Shown here in pieces: positions 25,301 to 37,300 of a stretch of 64,000 nt of DNA (position 1 is its first letter; the number at the start of each line of letters is the position of its first letter). A program made the position numbers and the translations under genes. Source of the DNA: Megaleporinus macrocephalus (taxonomy: Eukaryota > Chordata > Actinopteri > Characiformes > Anostomidae); contig CM038726.1 in assembly GCA_021613375.1 (NCBI GenBank), positions 8,264,349-8,328,348 on the forward strand, written 5' to 3'. The notes below the pieces were generated by a model. It was not told the origin of the DNA. It ran no database searches and worked only from the letters and a program-made list of their open reading frames with translations.

Positions 25301-28300
25301 TTACAAAATTAAAGGTTGCAGTAAATTCAGTCTCTGTTTAACAACACAAGCAATTTGAGGTATGTACATCATATGGATGTATGTAATTAAAATAATAATT
25401 ATAATATAATAGCAATTCATTACTTTTAATAAATAACTGAATATCAACCAAAGCATATTATACCAAAGTAAAGATTGTAGTATGTTTGTAAGAAGTGTTT
25501 TAATAACCTACACATGATTTTATTTTACAGCAGGCTCATGTGTGTCTAAGTAAAGTTTTAGGAGGTTTTGGTTTAGTCTGTAAGTATGTCTGCATTGTTT
25601 ACCACAGCTCTGTAAAAGTAGTAGATTTTGACATAATCTGTGTTTTTCAACGTCAAGTATCATTTAACACATACAGATTCCATTTCTCAGAATGGTGTAC
25701 GTTATTGAACAGGACCCCACTTTATACACGGTCCCTTATCGTCTTCAGCGTTGCTTCGACCTATTTAGATAGAAGCTACTGGAAGAATGGAAAGATTAGG
25801 AACTGTGGGAAAATGTAGTGATCGTACTTTGTTGTTTTAGAGATTTAGGAGGCTGTTTGTCTGATTGTTTGTTTGTTTATGAGCTACAGCAGCGGTCAAA
25901 CGTGAATATTCGCTGAATATATGAGCCTAAGTGAGCGAGCTGCAGCGGGAACGAGTGAATACGTGCTGAAAAGAAGTGATAAGACTATTAAATCATTACT
26001 GTAAGTGATATAAACCAGAGTTGTATCAATCTATCTGTGGGCTGCTCTGCGTCCACCATGTTTGCTGTAGTTTGAGAGGTGTGTCGAAGTGAGCAGTCAG
26101 TCACGAAACCAGGTGCCATCAGCCAATAGCGTTTGGCCCATGTCCCGCCCCCAAACTGTCAAAACCACCCCCTCTGAAAACTCCAAAAAAAGCATTAAAG
26201 GAGGAAAAAGACAGCTTGAACGCGTTTATGAAAGTTGCCCGCGTGGTTTGTCTTTCTTTGCTCTCGAGTTTCATATTTGTGCTCACAAATGAAACATTTA
26301 TGTTCACGAAATGTTAAAACGTGCAGCTTTAAATCTTTCACCTCGTGTCTTTGCACGCTTGAGTTTTGACATTAATGTGACGCCATAGGCGAGTCTTAAA
26401 GCTCAAGTCGATTTCAAGTCTAAGTCAGTAAAGGTAAAGTCACAAGTCATCAGTTTAGTCATGTGACTCGAGTCCACACGTCTGCTGGTTGGTGAGTAAA
26501 GGGGTTTATGATTATTAACATCATGAATGTACATAAGACACTATTAAACAGTCCTATATCTGGAGATCAGTAGTGCTCAGAAAAATAATAGCAGTGCTGA
26601 AGATGCTATTTCATGCTGTTCTCTGTTTGAACACTCAGTCATTCTGGACTGTCTATGGAGCGGAGCGCCCTCTAGTGTCTACCAGACCTGCAACACACTG
26701 AGTGTCAGTTCTCCTCACTATAAATTCTCTCTCCTGGTGATTTTCCAGCAGGACTGAACTCACACATATGCTGATATGCTAAAGGTTTGACTGCTAGTGT
26801 GTGTTGATGATGATTCAGGTACATTAATGAACACAGTTAATAAAGACTGAAACTGCTGAGCTTAAACCTGAAAACTCACCAGTCATCTGTGATGAAATGA
26901 TACTTTTCAGGGTTTCAGTTTCAGTCTGTAGGTCAGAATTCTGCTGTGCTGAAATGATAAAGACACAATATTAATTTAATCACCGGAGTGTCTATTTGCA
27001 CCCGGGTACAAATAGCATTTGCCACCCAGCGAGGCTATTTTCACCCCTTAATTAAAAAAAAAAAAAGCGACTGCATCTGCGCATGTCTACCAATGAATGC
27101 GAGGGAGCAAAAAGGCACAAATTCACAGGAACGGATGGGAAACGGAGACAGTAGGAATGGTAAGCAGAATTTGGTTAATGGTTATGTATAAAGGTCCATC
27201 ACTTAATTTACCTCTACATTTTAAGATATATCTTTAAGAAATAGGGTGAGAATTATTATTTAAAGAACACTGTTGGCTGAACACTGATATATGTTTGAGC
27301 TAATAGGAGCATTATAGCTAACTTCCAAACAAACGTCATCTTACTGATTTTATGTTCACAGACAATGAAGAAATCTCTTCTAATACGAAGTTCAGAGGTA
27401 AAGTTAAGTCCAGTTTGTGATAAATGTAGCTATAGTTTTTTTCATTAGCTTACAAGAAAAACACTTTCGGTTTAGCTTTACTCGACCATCAAACTACTAG
27501 CTATAGCTAATTCAATGAATAAGCTAAGCTAATGTTTTGGTGGGTCTCAGTTTAAGTTATTTGCTTGAATTAAAGTTTGAGGCAGGTAACTTGTATCTAA
27601 CCATATCTTAGTTAATAAGTTAAAAGTTTTGTATTTTGTTGCTTATTCCAATTATTTAGCTAGCTAATTGCTAGCTAGTAGTTTTCTAATGTCAGCTAGC
27701 TATTTTAATCATGTTTCGTTCATACTGAGGTAGTTTTGAAGCTTGTAAAGTGTAGTATTAAGATCACTTTCATAGCTTTCTAAGTTGAATTGGCAGTGAA
27801 TGTACTGACAGACTCAGCTAATTACTGGGTTATTTTCTGGTTAAATGATAGCTAACGACTTAATGTGTTTGTTATTTTAGCCCTGTATATGGTTGCACCA
27901 GAACCAAAATGGGGAGTGTGGTAAAGAGGTCAAGAAGAGAGTCCAGGCAGGATGGAGTGCATGGAGAAAAGTTTCAGGAGTGATTTGGGACAAAAGAGCG
28001 GCAGCAAAGGTCAAAGGAAAAGTTTATAAGACAGTGGTGAGACCTGCTATGTTGAATGGTTTGGAGACAGTGGTGAGACCTGCTATGTTGTATGGTTTGG
28101 AGACAGTGGTGAGACCTGCTATGTTGTATGGTTTGGAGACAGTAGCATTGACAAAAAGACAGGAGAAAGAACTGGAAGTGGCAGAGCTGGAGATGTTGTG
28201 GTTCTCCTTGGGAGTGACAAGGATGGATAGGGTTAGGAATGAGACCATCAGAGGTACAGCACAGGTTAAACAACTAGGAGATAAAGTTAGAGAGGCCAGA

Positions 28301-31300
28301 CTGAGATGGTTTGAACATGTCCAGAGGAGGGACAGCGGGTATGTTGGTAGAAGGATGCTAGAAATGCAGCTGCCAGGAAAAAGACAAAGAGGAAGACCAA
28401 GGAGGAGATATATGGATGCAGTTAGAGAGGACATGGAAGTAGTTGGTGTGAGGACAGAGGATGCAGAGGACAGAGTGAGATGAAGGTGGATGACTCGCTG
28501 TGGTGACGCCTGAAAAGAGAAAAGCCGAAAGAAGAAGATATGGTTGCACCAAAAGCAGTAACTTCGCCGAGCGGCGCACAACACCTTCCTCTATCAATGT
28601 GACAATATGACACCGCGGCAGTAACGCACGCGTGATTTCTATATATAATGTATATTCAGCTTGAGTGCTGAATATTGTTCATGCATAGAAACGGCAAGAA
28701 TTCCGAGAGTTGCAGTAGCCAGTGTGAACAGAAATATTTTAATTTTGATATGGTAAAAAATACTTTCTGCCCCAACAGATTCAGATACAGCTCTCGAGGA
28801 ACTTTATTTTGTTTATTAAGTTGTCTTCGACAATGAACATTGTGTATATATTGGTCTAATTGAAAAAAGTCAGGGTTTGCAGTGAATGCTACAATGTAAT
28901 ATACAGCTGTTTGTAGAGATATTTTAGGCCGAAATTCAGCAAGATATCGGAACCTGATGCTCCTGGAGACAACCTGACCTGCAGATTTTAGTGCTATTCC
29001 TGTTCCACAAAACATTTGAATTAACCCTTTAGACCCTCAATGAAAGCCCACGTGTCCAATGATAACACTGCTATCATAATTATCATTTATAGGCCCAAAA
29101 ATTATACACAAGATACGCTAACCTGTTACCAAATACTTCACAACTGTTTCTGCAAATTAATAACTGAATAACAAATCTAGGGTTCTAAGGGTTAACTAAT
29201 CAGCTTCTTAAAAGACATTTCAGAATTTCAGGGGGTGTTTTGCAGTGGATGTGTATTCACTGTGTGTATTGTGTGTGTGTGTGATTTTTTTAGAATGCTA
29301 AAGCTCTTCTGAGGTTTGGAGATCCTGCATCCATGAATGAGTGAATGAGATCCGGCTATACATTCGGGATCGGATACCCCACCTTAAAAATACCATAATT
29401 CCAGAGAACACAGAGAACATATATATATATATCAAACAGTGCCAGTACATATGGGGGTGCTACAGACTTTATATTAACTTGTGTTACATTTTGTGTTATC
29501 ATTTATCACTGGCAGTGTATATTATAATTTAGTGTTTAGAATGTGATTACTGCCATTGCCATTAACATTTGTGTTTCACTTGTGAGTCTCTTCTTTGGTT
29601 TTTTTACGATGCTCTTAGAATTTAAATGGTAAACAGCATGGTAAATGGTAAACAGCATGGTAAAGTAAAACAAAGAAGAGACTCACAAGTGAAAAAACTA
29701 AATTAAATAAAAAACAAACTTTGAGGTCCAGCCCAAACAGAAGTATCTTCACCTCTTTTAAAATACTTTGTAAGTAAAATGTGTTTTGTCACAAAACACC
29801 AAAGACTAATACTAATCTCTGCTTAAACCATAATCAGCTGCAAATAGCACACACTGGTATGTACACACGGGTACAAATAGCACACACTGTTGCAGGTACC
29901 CGACTGCAAATAGCACACAGTGCTGCAGGTACCTGGGTGCAAATAGCATGTGCCTTTAATCACTCAGATATTTTCTAATCAGTCTGTGTGTTAAATTCTT
30001 ACCTGTGTGTTTAAGTTGTTGTTCTTTCTCTTCTAACTCTTTCTGCTGACGAGTGACTTCAGTTTTCTGTTCTTCCAGTCGGATCATCATCTCCTGTAGT
30101 TTGCTGCTCTTGTCCTGCAGTTCCTTTCTCAGTGTGTCCAGTTGTTTTTTACTGCTGTCCACCTCTTTCACTGTGTTCTCCAGTAGAGTCTCTTTCTCTC
30201 TCAGCAGTTTGATCTGGTTCTCCAGTCGTGTGTCAAGTCGTATCTGATTCATCTCAGATTCTTTGCTTATTTGTTCTAGTTTGTCTTTTGTCTCCTGAAG
30301 AAGTTTTTCTTTCTCCTCCAGCTTCTTGTTCTTCTCTTGAATGTCTTTGTTTTTTTCTATCAGCTGTGTGTTTCTCTCTATTAGAAGACTCTCTTTATCT
30401 TCAAGACGTTTGGTCAGTTCTGGTAATTCTGTTAGAAACATATTAATTTAACATTTAAAGTCAAGCTGGTCATATGACTGATTTCACAAACATTAATAAA
30501 ATATTAGTTTCAGTATTTGCAAATCTTAAATTCTGTTGTTTAGTTTTGATGCTCTTTTGTCTGTGAACTAAACTCCTTTAAAGGGAAATTCCACAAATTA
30601 AAAAAAAATCATCATAATTAAATGATTAAGATAACAAGGCGTTCAATGTGGCTTGATGTGAAATCATTCACTGTAGAGAAACTTACTGTAGAGGATGAAA
30701 TTACGTTTTTTCTTATTATTGAGGTTCTGCATTTTGAGGACTCTGACCTATCAGAGTCAAACACGTTTGGCCTATCACGTCCTTGGTGGGCGGGAGCAGA
30801 GGGGAGATGGCGGACGGAAAAGTGCATTGAGTCGCACCGCGTGAGTGAAAAGGGAGGAAAAAGTTTTGGTTGTTTTTTTCGCGAAGCATCGTTTAACTAC
30901 ACAAACGTGGGGTGTAGTAGCATTTTTTTGAGGAATCGGTGGACCTGTCCTGTGCAGCTACGGAGGTCTAAAGACCGAGAACCTTTGTTTTTTGCTTCGT
31001 GGCGTGAATATACAGCGAAACTCTTTTTGTGATAAAAGCACAGCAGGGAAAAGTAGAGCGAGCTTCACTTTTGCTTAATTTGGGGAGAAGAGACTGCCTG
31101 ATCGGCCCGCTGTGACTGTTAACCAGCTCTCCCGTGAACCGCCAGCACCCTCAGTTCGGTTTCTGCGGGGTTTTTTTGTTGGGGCTGTGAGAGAGAGCGC
31201 GCGGCAGAGTGCAGGAGTGTTATTTTTGTACACTGGAGGACTTGGGTGTGTTTTTGAGACTGTTTTTGTGGATTATTAGTGAACTTTCCAGTCGTGGACG

Positions 31301-34300
31301 GACCCTGTGGAGGGCAGCTGCACGTTGGAGTGGTTCAGTTTGCTTCAAACTTTCCCTCGTGTTGCGCGAGAGACAGGCGGAGGGAGGAGCTTCGCCGGAG
31401 GCCACGCCCCGTGTGCGTGCCTGAGTGAGAACGGACTCATTTCTTCTGCCTGGCTCCTGCCAGCTAAAGTTAAAGTGAGGTGCCACACAGACATCCTACA
31501 GTTCCGGTCTCTTTACTACAGACTGGTAACAGGCGTTTACCTCACTACTGATTTCAGAGACTGAGTTACAAATATCTCTTTAACTGTGTTTGTGGCTTAA
31601 GTGTTTAAGGTTGGTTGTGGAACATTCTAATGCTGAAAAAAAACGAGTTTTACATTTTATTTTGAAATTTCATCTTTCCTTTGGTTAGGGGTGAAATAAT
31701 TCATGGTAATTTGAGAATATTAAGTGCATAAGAGAGTTGGTGTAATGGTGATCTAAATCTTGGAAAGAAGTATACAGACTGTTGTTATTTGATATTATCT
31801 TTGTTTCTATTTCATTTCTTAAGAAGGACCAAAAGGGAAAAAAAACTTTACTCTCATAATAAACAAATTCTTTTGTTTAAAGGTTAATTACTGTCTATGT
31901 CAGCTACTTGCCTAGGGGTAGGGGCGTCTCCCCTATTTCATACTTCAGTTTGCTACCGTGACATGCATACATCCTCAAGCCCACTTCACCACATCTCTAG
32001 AATTCACCCTGGTTTTCCAATGCAGCAAGATAGGTTCCAACATACTCGCTAAAGTGGGTATTGAGACCAAAAGTATCGGGGGTGGGGACACAGATCCTGT
32101 CACTTGCTCGGTATTCCTAGGTGAAGTATTGCAAAGGAGTCCCCTACTGGGCGGGGCCATAGATCCCCGCTTACATTACTGAGTCAGAACTGTTCACAGT
32201 GTTGGTGTTGAAAACCAGATATCTGAAGTTTAATACTTCTAAAATCTTCCTACGTAGGAATTCTACTGATTCTACTCTACGTATAGCTTAACTGGTCATT
32301 ATGGATAGTGAATAAAATGGCTAAGTTTGTGTTGTAGATATTGTGACACCTGGTTACATCACCAGCACTGTACAAACATCTGAATCAGTAAATTTCCTAC
32401 AATGAACCACATTATATCAAACTACCTCATATCAAACTACCTCATATCAAACTACCTCATATCAACCCACCTCATATCAAACCACCTCATATCAAACCAC
32501 CACATATCAAACCACCTCATATCAAACCACCTCATATCAACCCACCACATATCAAACCATCTCATATCAGACCATCTCATATCAACCCACCTCATATCAA
32601 CCCACCTCATATCAACCCACCTCATATCAACCCACCACATATCAAACCACCACATATCAAACCTCCTCATATCAAACCTCCTCATATCAAACCACCTCAT
32701 ATCAAACCACCTCATATCAAACCACCTCATATCAAACCACCTCATATCAACCCACCTCATATCAACCCACCACATATCAAACCTCTTCATATCAAACCAC
32801 CTCATTTCAAACCACCTCATATCAACCTACCTCATATCAAACCACCTCATATCAAACCACCTCATATCAAACCACCTCATATCAAATCACCTCATATCAA
32901 ACCACCACATATCAAACCTCCTCATATCAAACCACCACATATCAAACCACCTCATATCAAACTACCTCATATCAAACCACCACATATCAAACCACCTCAT
33001 ATCAAACCACCTCATATCAAACCACCTCATATCAAACCTCCTCATATCAAACCTCCTCATTTCAAACCACCTCATTTCAAACCACCTCATTTCAAACCAC
33101 CTCATATCAAACTACCACATATCAAACTACCACATATCAAAGCACCTCATATCAAAGCACCTCATATCAAACTACCTCATATCAAACCACCACATATCAA
33201 ACCTCCTCATATCAAACCACCTCATTTCAAGCCACCTCATTTCAAGCCACCTCATTTCAAGCCACGTCATATCAAACCACCACATATCAAACCACCTCAT
33301 ATCAAACCACCACATATCAAACCTCCTCATATCAAACCACCTCATTTCAAACCACCTCATTTCAAACCACCTCATATCAAACCACGTCATATCAAACTAC
33401 CACATATCAAAGCACCTCATATCAAACCACCTCATATCAAACTACCTCATATCAAACCACCACATATCAAACCACTCCAAATGACTGTGTTTGTGTCTCA
33501 AACACTGGATTATACTAATTTTATGAAATATTGGTGGAAATGTCCTTTAAAATAATCATATTTAAACAGGAATAAACACAAACTGATTCAGAATATCTGC
33601 AATGTGTAAAATCATAAATGTGTAACAGAGAGATCTGAATGATTTAAACAAGCAGTGAAACAAACATGTAACATGATAATTTAATAAGACTGTATTATAT
33701 TAATATTAATAACTGAATAATAAATAAGATGGTTTTGATAAACTTGCTCACATTATAATATTAGAAGTTTTAACTGTCACTGATTTTAATTCTGTATCTC
33801 TTAAATCTCACCAAGCAGCAGAGCAGATTCCTTCATTTTCATTCTCTCCTCTTCTGTCCATTTTCTGTCCAACTGAATAAAACAGTGTGAAGATTCCATG
33901 TATGACGTCATTCTGTATGTTACATGATCAGTAAGTGTTTCTCTGTTTAAATCACTGTTGATGTGTCAGTATGAATCACTGAGAGCTGATATTAATAACA
34001 GTAGAGACTCTGATGAGTTGAACTGATTTAAACTGATATTGTGTTTGAAAATCAGCATCTTTTAAAGTCGTGTTTAATCAGCATTATGTTCATTATTTGT
34101 TTACAGTTGTGGGACTTTAAACACAGTCTGACTGAGGCAGAGTTCACACATACACTACAGAGACTGTGCTGTGATCATCACACACAGTATTTTATTAAGA
34201 ACTGAATAAAAGCTATTTTACATCTTATACTTTCAGTTTTCAGAATAAATCATTCATCAATCAGAACCTCATGGGAAGAGAGTATCAGATCCACAGAAAC

Positions 34301-37300
34301 ACCCAAATCAGAAAAGAGGAATTAAAACTAGTTCTAGCTCTGCAGCATCTGAGGATCATGATCACTTACAGAACACTGATCAGCATTAACACTATAATAA
34401 CATCAACTCAACACCATGAAAGAGAAATCAACATCAAAGAAGCTCAATTAATGTAAACTTTATGAAGAATAAACTCTGAATACATTTTACACACAATAAT
34501 GTTTATATTTATAGATTTATTAAAATCATATTAAAACAGATTATTAAGGAAATGTGGTCCATTTAGAATAATGTACTCACCTGAGAAACAATGACATCTA
34601 TAACAGATTAGAGAGAAAACAAAACTTTTACAATATTGAAAATATATAATAAGATAAAATATTATATCACTGTTTTCTACAGTAATACAGGAAGATGTGT
34701 AGAAGTTTTAAATGGACGTATAATGAAAATTTAATTCTCCTCAATTGTTTTTAAATATGGATCTTTAAAGAACTCTAGCTGCTACTGTATTAACAATTAG
34801 ATTTTTAAACTCTTTATAATAATCATTAGTTCCTCTTTCAGATCATGTTTATATGTTTATTTTCTAGAGTTTGAGAGTAAAAATTAATAAACACTAAAAC
34901 TGAAACTGCAAGTTAAAGAGATAAAAATGAAGCTGGTTTAAAGTGTGAGATGTTCTGTATCTTCTGAGAAGTGAACCTGATCATCTCCTCAATAAGTCTG
35001 ACTTTCTGCTGCACTTCTCTGACTGTCTGTAACCTGTTTGTTCTGTATTTACTTTATATTCAAGCTGATCAGTTACTAATATTTCATTATTAGCTACATT
35101 ATTTCTTCATTAATCAGTATTAAATATAAATGCTGATATAAACGTGACTCTGCTGTTAAAGTACATGTAAGAAAATAATATTAATGATAATCAGAGTGAA
35201 AAACTGTGAACTTCACTTTATAATCTGTCAGTATCAGTGTGTACATCAGATATGTGTGTGTGTGTGTGTGTGTGTGTGAATGAGGTAACAGTGTTATTAA
35301 TGGTGTGTATAGGTGTGAAGATCAGATTTGTGACTGATTTATACTCACATCTCAGTTCTTCCTCCTGTGAAGAGAATAATATGAAGTGAATGTTTCATGT
35401 ATGGAATCATAAGTGAATTATTAGATGTAAATATCAGCTGGAGATTTAACAACACAGTGAATGTAGAAAACACTGCACTGTTTGTAGAGTTTCTTTTCTT
35501 TATGAGGATCTGATACAGACTGAATACAGATCTGTGTCCTTTCTGTCTGTCTGATTCTCTCTATGTCTGTCTGATTCTCTCTCTCTGTCTGTCTTACTGT
35601 CTCTGTGTCTGTCTGATTCTCTCTGTCTATCTGATTCTCTGTCTCTCAGTCTGTCGGTCTGTCTGTCTTTGATGACAGAACAGTTTAAATGACCTCACAC
35701 ACATCAACAGAGAGACACCATTACATTACCAGTACAAACCACTAGAAGTTCTTCTCTGTGCTGACTGAACTTCACTCTCTCACACAGGAGACGAGTAACT
35801 TAACCATTCAGCCAAACAACCAATCACAGAACACACACAGCACAACTCACACTCTACTCCATCCACTAAACTACCAGCCTGTTCCTCCAAGAAACTCAGA
35901 GAGAAGATTAAAGTGAGCAGATTTCTGAGTATAAACTGGAGACAGTGTGAGATTTTCACTCACTGCTTTTTAGAGTTACAGTCATTCAGTAAAAGAGTCT
36001 CAGATATAACTGAGTCTATCAGTTTCAGCAGTGATGAGTCAGAAATACATTCACCAGAAACCTTTCAGTGTTTAAATGAGCCCATCATTTATAATCATAT
36101 GAAATACATTATCTGCTAGAACTCAGCTAGAACTCATCTAGAACCCGGCTAGAATTCAGTGAGAACATGGCCAGAACATTACTAGAACTCGGGTACAACT
36201 CTAGACTGCTAGAACTCATGTGGAACACAGCTCGAACATTGCCAGGACTCGGCTAAGACACTGCTAGAACTTGGGTAGAACTCAGGTAGAACTGTGCTAG
36301 AGCACTGCTAGAACTCTGCTAAAATTCGGCTAGAAGTCTGTTAAAACTCTGCTAGAACTCGAAGTCGGCTAGAACTTGGCTAGGACTGCTAGAATTCTGC
36401 TAGAACTCTGCTAGAACTCTGCAAAAAGTCTGCTAGAACTCAGGCAGAACTCTGCCAGGACTCTGCTAGAACTCGGCTAGGACTGATAGAACTCGGCTAG
36501 AACTCTGCCAAGACTCTGTTAGAAATCTGCTAGGACTTGGTTAGAACTTGGTTAGAACTCTGCTAATACTCTGTTAAAAATCTGCTAGGACACAGCTAGA
36601 ACTCTGCTAGGACTCTGCTAGAACTCTGCTAGAACTCTGTTAAAACTGCTAGAACTCAGCTAGAACTCAGGTAAAACACTGCTAGAACGTGACTAGAACT
36701 CGGCTAGAACTCAGTGAGAACATGGCCAGAACATTACTAGCACTCGGGTACAACTCTGCTAGAACTCATTTGGAACACAGCTCGAACATGGCCAGGACTT
36801 GGCTAGTACACTGCTAGAACTTGGGTAGAACTCATGTAGAACTGTGCTAGAGCACTGCTAGAACTCTGCTAAAAATTGGCTAGAAGTCTGTTAAAACTCT
36901 GCTAGAACTCGAAGTCGGCTAGAACTTGGCTAGAACTTGGCTAGGACTGCTAGAATTCTGCTAGAACTTTGCTAGAACTCTGCTAGAACTCGGTTAGAAC
37001 TGTGTAAAAAGTCTGCTAGAACTCAGGCAGAACTCTGCCAGGACTCTGCTAGAACTCAGCTAGGACTGATAGAACTCGGTTAGAACTATGCCAAGACTCT
37101 GTTAGAACTCTGCTAGAACTCTGCTTGAACTCTGTTAAAATTAAGCTAGAACTCAGTTAGAACTCTGCTAGAATTCTGTTAGAACATTGCTAGAACTCGG
37201 CTAGAACTGTGTAAAAAGTCTGCTAGAACTTAGCCAGAACTTGACTAGAACTCTGTTAAAACTGATAGAACTCGATAAGAACTGTGTTACAAAAGTCTGC

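Larger units (their letters stand above)
26984..29954. mobile_element. 2971-bp DNA transposon with 9-bp target duplication
   Basis: TTTAATCAC is duplicated at 26975-26983 and 29955-29963. The paralogous intron at about 21885 has TTTGATCAC once, an empty site. Inverted ends carry CTATTTGCACCCGGGTAC (from 26992) and GTACCTGGGTGCAAATAG (29929-29946). Several further GCAAATAGCACACA or GTACAAATAGCACACACTG subterminal copies lie near the right end. The 8-9 base duplication and GG-rich tips recall Merlin or hAT elements, but I do not assign one. No transposase is recognised. A 5'-truncated LINE sits inside. Confidence 0.85.

Noticed and set aside
32402..33484. 360-codon HLISN-repeat protein, and CRISPR-like regular repeats
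   Set aside because: Direct 15-bp tandem satellite without spacers; open only because the period is a multiple of three. Not a CRISPR in a vertebrate genome.
33812..33853. Alternative acceptor inside the 61-bp exon (ATGGACAG)
   Set aside because: The first acceptor at 33873 already gives a continuous frame with both neighbours.
35913..36119. 68-codon frame conserved between the two blocks (also 51651-51857)
   Set aside because: The identity reflects recent block duplication; no domain, no splice context, and it lies antisense in an intron.
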